DNA of 7,312 nucleotides, taken from NCBI GenBank assembly GCA_902464485.1, contig CABQJJ010000084.1, positions 1-7,312 of the forward strand, read 5' to 3'. Position numbers and translations under genes: made by a program. Position 1 is the first letter of the stretch; each line of letters opens with the position of its first letter. Shown here piece after piece: positions 5,645-7,312 of the stretch. Origin of the DNA: an uncultured Collinsella sp. (GTDB lineage Bacteria; Actinomycetota; Coriobacteriia; Coriobacteriales; Coriobacteriaceae). The notes beneath the pieces were generated by a model. It was not told where the DNA came from. It saw nothing but the letters and a program-made list of their open reading frames with translations, and ran no database searches.

Positions 5645-6658
5645 ATGAAGCGCATCCTTCTCATCGCCACGGGCGGCACCATCGCATCGACCGAGGACGG
5701 CAACGGCCTCTCCCCCGCCCTGACCGGTGAGGAGCTCGCCCAGAGCGTCCCCGAGATCTCGGGCCTCTGCGAGCTCGACGTGGTGCAGCCGATGAACATC
5801 GACAGCACCAATATGCGCCCCAGTGACTGGATGCGTATCCGCGACGTCATCGTCGAGGGTTATGCCGACCACGACGGCTTCGTGATTCTGCACGGCACTG
5901 ACACCATGAGCTACACCGCGGCGGCGCTTTCCTATCTGATTCAGGACAGCCCCAAGCCTATCGTACTCACCGGCTCGCAAAAGCCCATGGGCAATCCCTT
6001 TACTGACGCCAAACTCAATCTGTACCAGAGCCTGCTCTATGCGCTCGACGAACACTCGCACGACGTCTCAATCGTGTTTGGCGGCGTAGCCATTGCCGGC
6101 ACGCGCGCCCGCAAACAGCGCACCATGAGCTTTAACGCGTTCATTAGCGTCAACTATCCGCCCATCGCCTATATCCGCAACGACCGCATCGTGCGCAACG
6201 GCCTTCACGGCACGCATCAGGGCGAAAACCCGGTGCGTTTCTACGACAGCATCGACCCGCGCGTGTTTGTCCTTAAGCTCACGCCCGGCGTGAACCCAGG
6301 CATTCTGGACGCCCTTGCCGATAGCTACGACGCTGTAATCCTAGAGACCTTTGGCATTGGCGGTATTCCCGAGTTTGGCGAGTCCGGCGAGTCGTTCCAA
6401 GAGGCAATTTTCCGCTGGGTCGATTCGGGTCGCACCGTCGTTATGACCACGCAGGTCCCTGAAGAGGGCCTCGACCTGGGCGTTTATGAGGTCGGCCGCG
6501 CTTACGCCGATCATCCGGGCATTCTGCGCGGCGATGACATGACCACCGAGACGCTCGTGGCCAAAACCATGTGGGCACTCGGCCAGTCACGTGATGCGGC
6601 CGAGATTCAGCGCCTGTTCTACAGCCAAGTCAACCACGATCGCATCCCAATGGCGTAA
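5645..6658 (+). CDS. ansA: Type I L-asparaginase
   Basis: Hydrolyses L-asparagine to aspartate and ammonia. The 337 residues match the length of cytoplasmic type I enzymes (E. coli AnsA has 338), and no signal peptide is present, so it should act in the cytoplasm. The catalytic threonines are in TGGTIAS (T12) and HGTDT (T85, with D86). A lysine at 157 (RARKQRT) sits where the family's catalytic lysine is expected, and VLTGSQKPM (107-115) is a further family block. The symbol follows the family; paralogues in this group also act on glutamine to some degree, so substrate is inferred. I chose ATG at 5645: an in-frame TTG at 5573 lies inside the predicted promoter. The gene is divergent from guaA and convergent with a small XRE regulator whose stop is only 22 bp away. 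No strong terminator follows. Confidence 0.93.
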   Translation: MKRILLIATGGTIASTEDGNGLSPALTGEELAQSVPEISGLCELDVVQPMNIDSTNMRPSDWMRIRDVIVEGYADHDGFVILHGTDTMSYTAAALSYLIQDSPKPIVLTGSQKPMGNPFTDAKLNLYQSLLYALDEHSHDVSIVFGGVAIAGTRARKQRTMSFNAFISVNYPPIAYIRNDRIVRNGLHGTHQGENPVRFYDSIDPRVFVLKLTPGVNPGILDALADSYDAVILETFGIGGIPEFGESGESFQEAIFRWVDSGRTVVMTTQVPEEGLDLGVYEVGRAYADHPGILRGDDMTTETLVAKTMWALGQSRDAAEIQRLFYSQVNHDRIPMA

Positions 6659-6671
6659 TTCAGTTGTCGAC

Positions 6672-6693
6672 GGGTATCCCCTATTCGATACCC
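6672..6693. terminator. Weak hairpin between convergent asparaginase and XRE genes
   Basis: GGGTATC (6672-6678) pairs with GATACCC (6687-6693) around an 8-nt loop. It overlaps the last codons and stop of the XRE gene and begins 13 nt after the asparaginase stop. There is no T-run on either strand, so it is at best a weak bidirectional terminator. Confidence 0.3.
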
Positions 6694-6899
6694 TCGAGAA
6701 GCTCTGACACCGTCATTCCGAGGGCGGGTGCAAGTTTAACAAGAACCTCGAGCGTACTATTTGCCGTCCCGCTTTCAATTCGGTTGAGATAGGGCCGGCT
6801 AATTCCAACAGCCACGCAAAAATCGACCTTAGAGATGCCAAGGTCTCTGCGTGTCTGTTCAACTCGCTTGCCAAGAATCTGTTTTGCACGTTCGTCCAT
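6681..6899 (-). CDS. Small XRE-family transcriptional regulator
   Basis: This 72-residue protein is almost entirely one HTH_3 domain: RVEQTRRDLGISKVDFCVAV (12-31), recognition region GISRPYLNRIESG (32-44), then NSTLEVLVKLAPALGMTVSELLEG. Single-domain XRE proteins of this size include autoregulators, antitoxins and the controller (C) proteins of restriction-modification systems; this sequence alone does not separate them. ATG at 6899 (72 aa) is preferred, but TTG at 6923 (80 aa) is possible. Neither has a ribosome binding site, and both lie only a few dozen bases from the predicted start in the palindrome. It is divergent from the gene at 6976, and a perfect 26-bp palindrome between them is the probable operator, making autoregulation and control of that neighbour likely. 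Confidence 0.8.
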   Translation of the reverse strand: MDERAKQILGKRVEQTRRDLGISKVDFCVAVGISRPYLNRIESGTANSTLEVLVKLAPALGMTVSELLEGIE

Positions 6900-6927
6900 G
6901 CAGACGAGTTTGAAATGCGGCAAAACA

Positions 6928-6953
6928 AAAACGTAAACTATAGTTTACGTTTT
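6928..6953. promoter_or_regulatory. Perfect 26-bp palindrome, probable XRE operator over divergent -10 boxes
   Basis: The symmetric core is CGTAAACTATAGTTTACG (6932-6949), flanked by AAAA and TTTT, giving 13 uninterrupted pairs around 6940/6941. TATAGT, five of six matches to the -10 consensus, appears on both strands (6939-6944 plus, 6942-6937 minus), so one bound dimer could shut both promoters. No good -35 box is seen on either side. Confidence 0.75.
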
Positions 6954-6975
6954 GCCGAATACACAGGAGTTTTCT

Positions 6976-7312
6976 ATGTCGGATTCTTCGACGTGCGCGG
7001 AGTACGCAAGCTGCCGCCCACACAATACGCCGCTCAGGCTTGTGGCAGTCGAAGCCGATTGTCTTTCACCAGATGAGCGCACGGCCTTTACGCTGCTATC
7101 GAGCCGCGTTACGACCGCGCTGCTCCCAAATCCGAAACATAACGAGCTCGTGTTTCTGTGCCAAAAGCACGGTTGCGCACTCGACCAGACCGCCGTTATC
7201 GCCACCACCCCGCAAGGACTCCCCCTGCTCCTAGAAGCAGCCGTTGCTCTGACGTTACGCGGCGCCGGATACGAAAACGAGACCGCCGCCGACATGGTCT
7301 TTAAACCACGAT
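6976..7312 (+). CDS. Unrecognised protein, N-terminal 112 residues (runs off the window)
   Basis: An open frame starts at ATG 6976, preceded at 6 nt by AGGAG (6965-6969), and continues without a stop to the window edge. The visible 112 residues start MSDSSTCAEYASCRPHNTPL. They contain six cysteines (7, 13, 29, 64, 69 and none conserved as a clear metal motif; C64 and C69 flank QKHG) and an alanine/leucine-rich helix near LPLLLEAAVALTLRGAGY. There is no signal peptide or membrane segment. I do not recognise a family. Its start 23 bp beyond a perfect palindrome shared with a divergent XRE regulator implies control by that regulator. A toxin, a restriction or modification enzyme, or a metabolic gene under local control all remain possible; the rest of the gene is needed to tell. 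Confidence 0.7.
   Translation, partial: MSDSSTCAEYASCRPHNTPLRLVAVEADCLSPDERTAFTLLSSRVTTALLPNPKHNELVFLCQKHGCALDQTAVIATTPQGLPLLLEAAVALTLRGAGYENETAADMVFKPR

Overview
The window looks like a high-GC Gram-positive gut actinobacterium of the class Coriobacteriia. Collinsella or a close relative is the best guess, based on base composition, the style of the mobile-element proteins and strong GGAGG-type ribosome binding sites. This is an inference from sequence character, not from a database match. The window falls into two parts: an accessory region on the left (about 1-3600) and ordinary chromosome on the right (about 3630-7312).

Left part. Bases 110-898 hold the 3' half of a GmrSD-type (DUF262/DUF1524) restriction protein whose N-terminal NTPase/nuclease half is missing. 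It converges, with only 3 bp between stop codons, on a minus-strand operon that reads xis (2608-2405), then int (2403-1333), then a ribbon-helix-helix, MobC-like gene (1327-902). These three genes are separated by 1 and 5 nt and are probably translationally coupled. Divergent from xis is a Cro/C1-type repressor (2749-3162). The intergenic region carries three near-palindromic GTAC-N6-GTAC sites. One lies in the spacer of each divergent promoter and one just downstream of the xis-int start, a compact lambda-like switch. Together this is the integration and control end of an integrative element (phage, ICE or mobilizable island). No relaxase, replication or structural genes are in view.

Middle. 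Bases 3163-3779 contain no convincing gene. They hold a terminator-like hairpin after the repressor, at least seven copies of a GGGAGTAAA motif in both orientations, two further inverted repeats, and a very clear rho-independent terminator for guaA. The 3' end of guaA is a known insertion hotspot for genomic islands, which makes this the likely boundary zone, but no duplicated att core is visible in the window.

Right part. guaA (GMP synthase, minus strand) is complete. Divergent from it is a complete type I L-asparaginase gene (337 aa), with a paired palindrome between the two. The asparaginase gene converges on a small XRE-family regulator. That regulator is divergent from an unrecognised gene that starts at 6976 and runs off the window, and the two share a perfect 26-bp palindrome that overlaps candidate -10 boxes in both directions.
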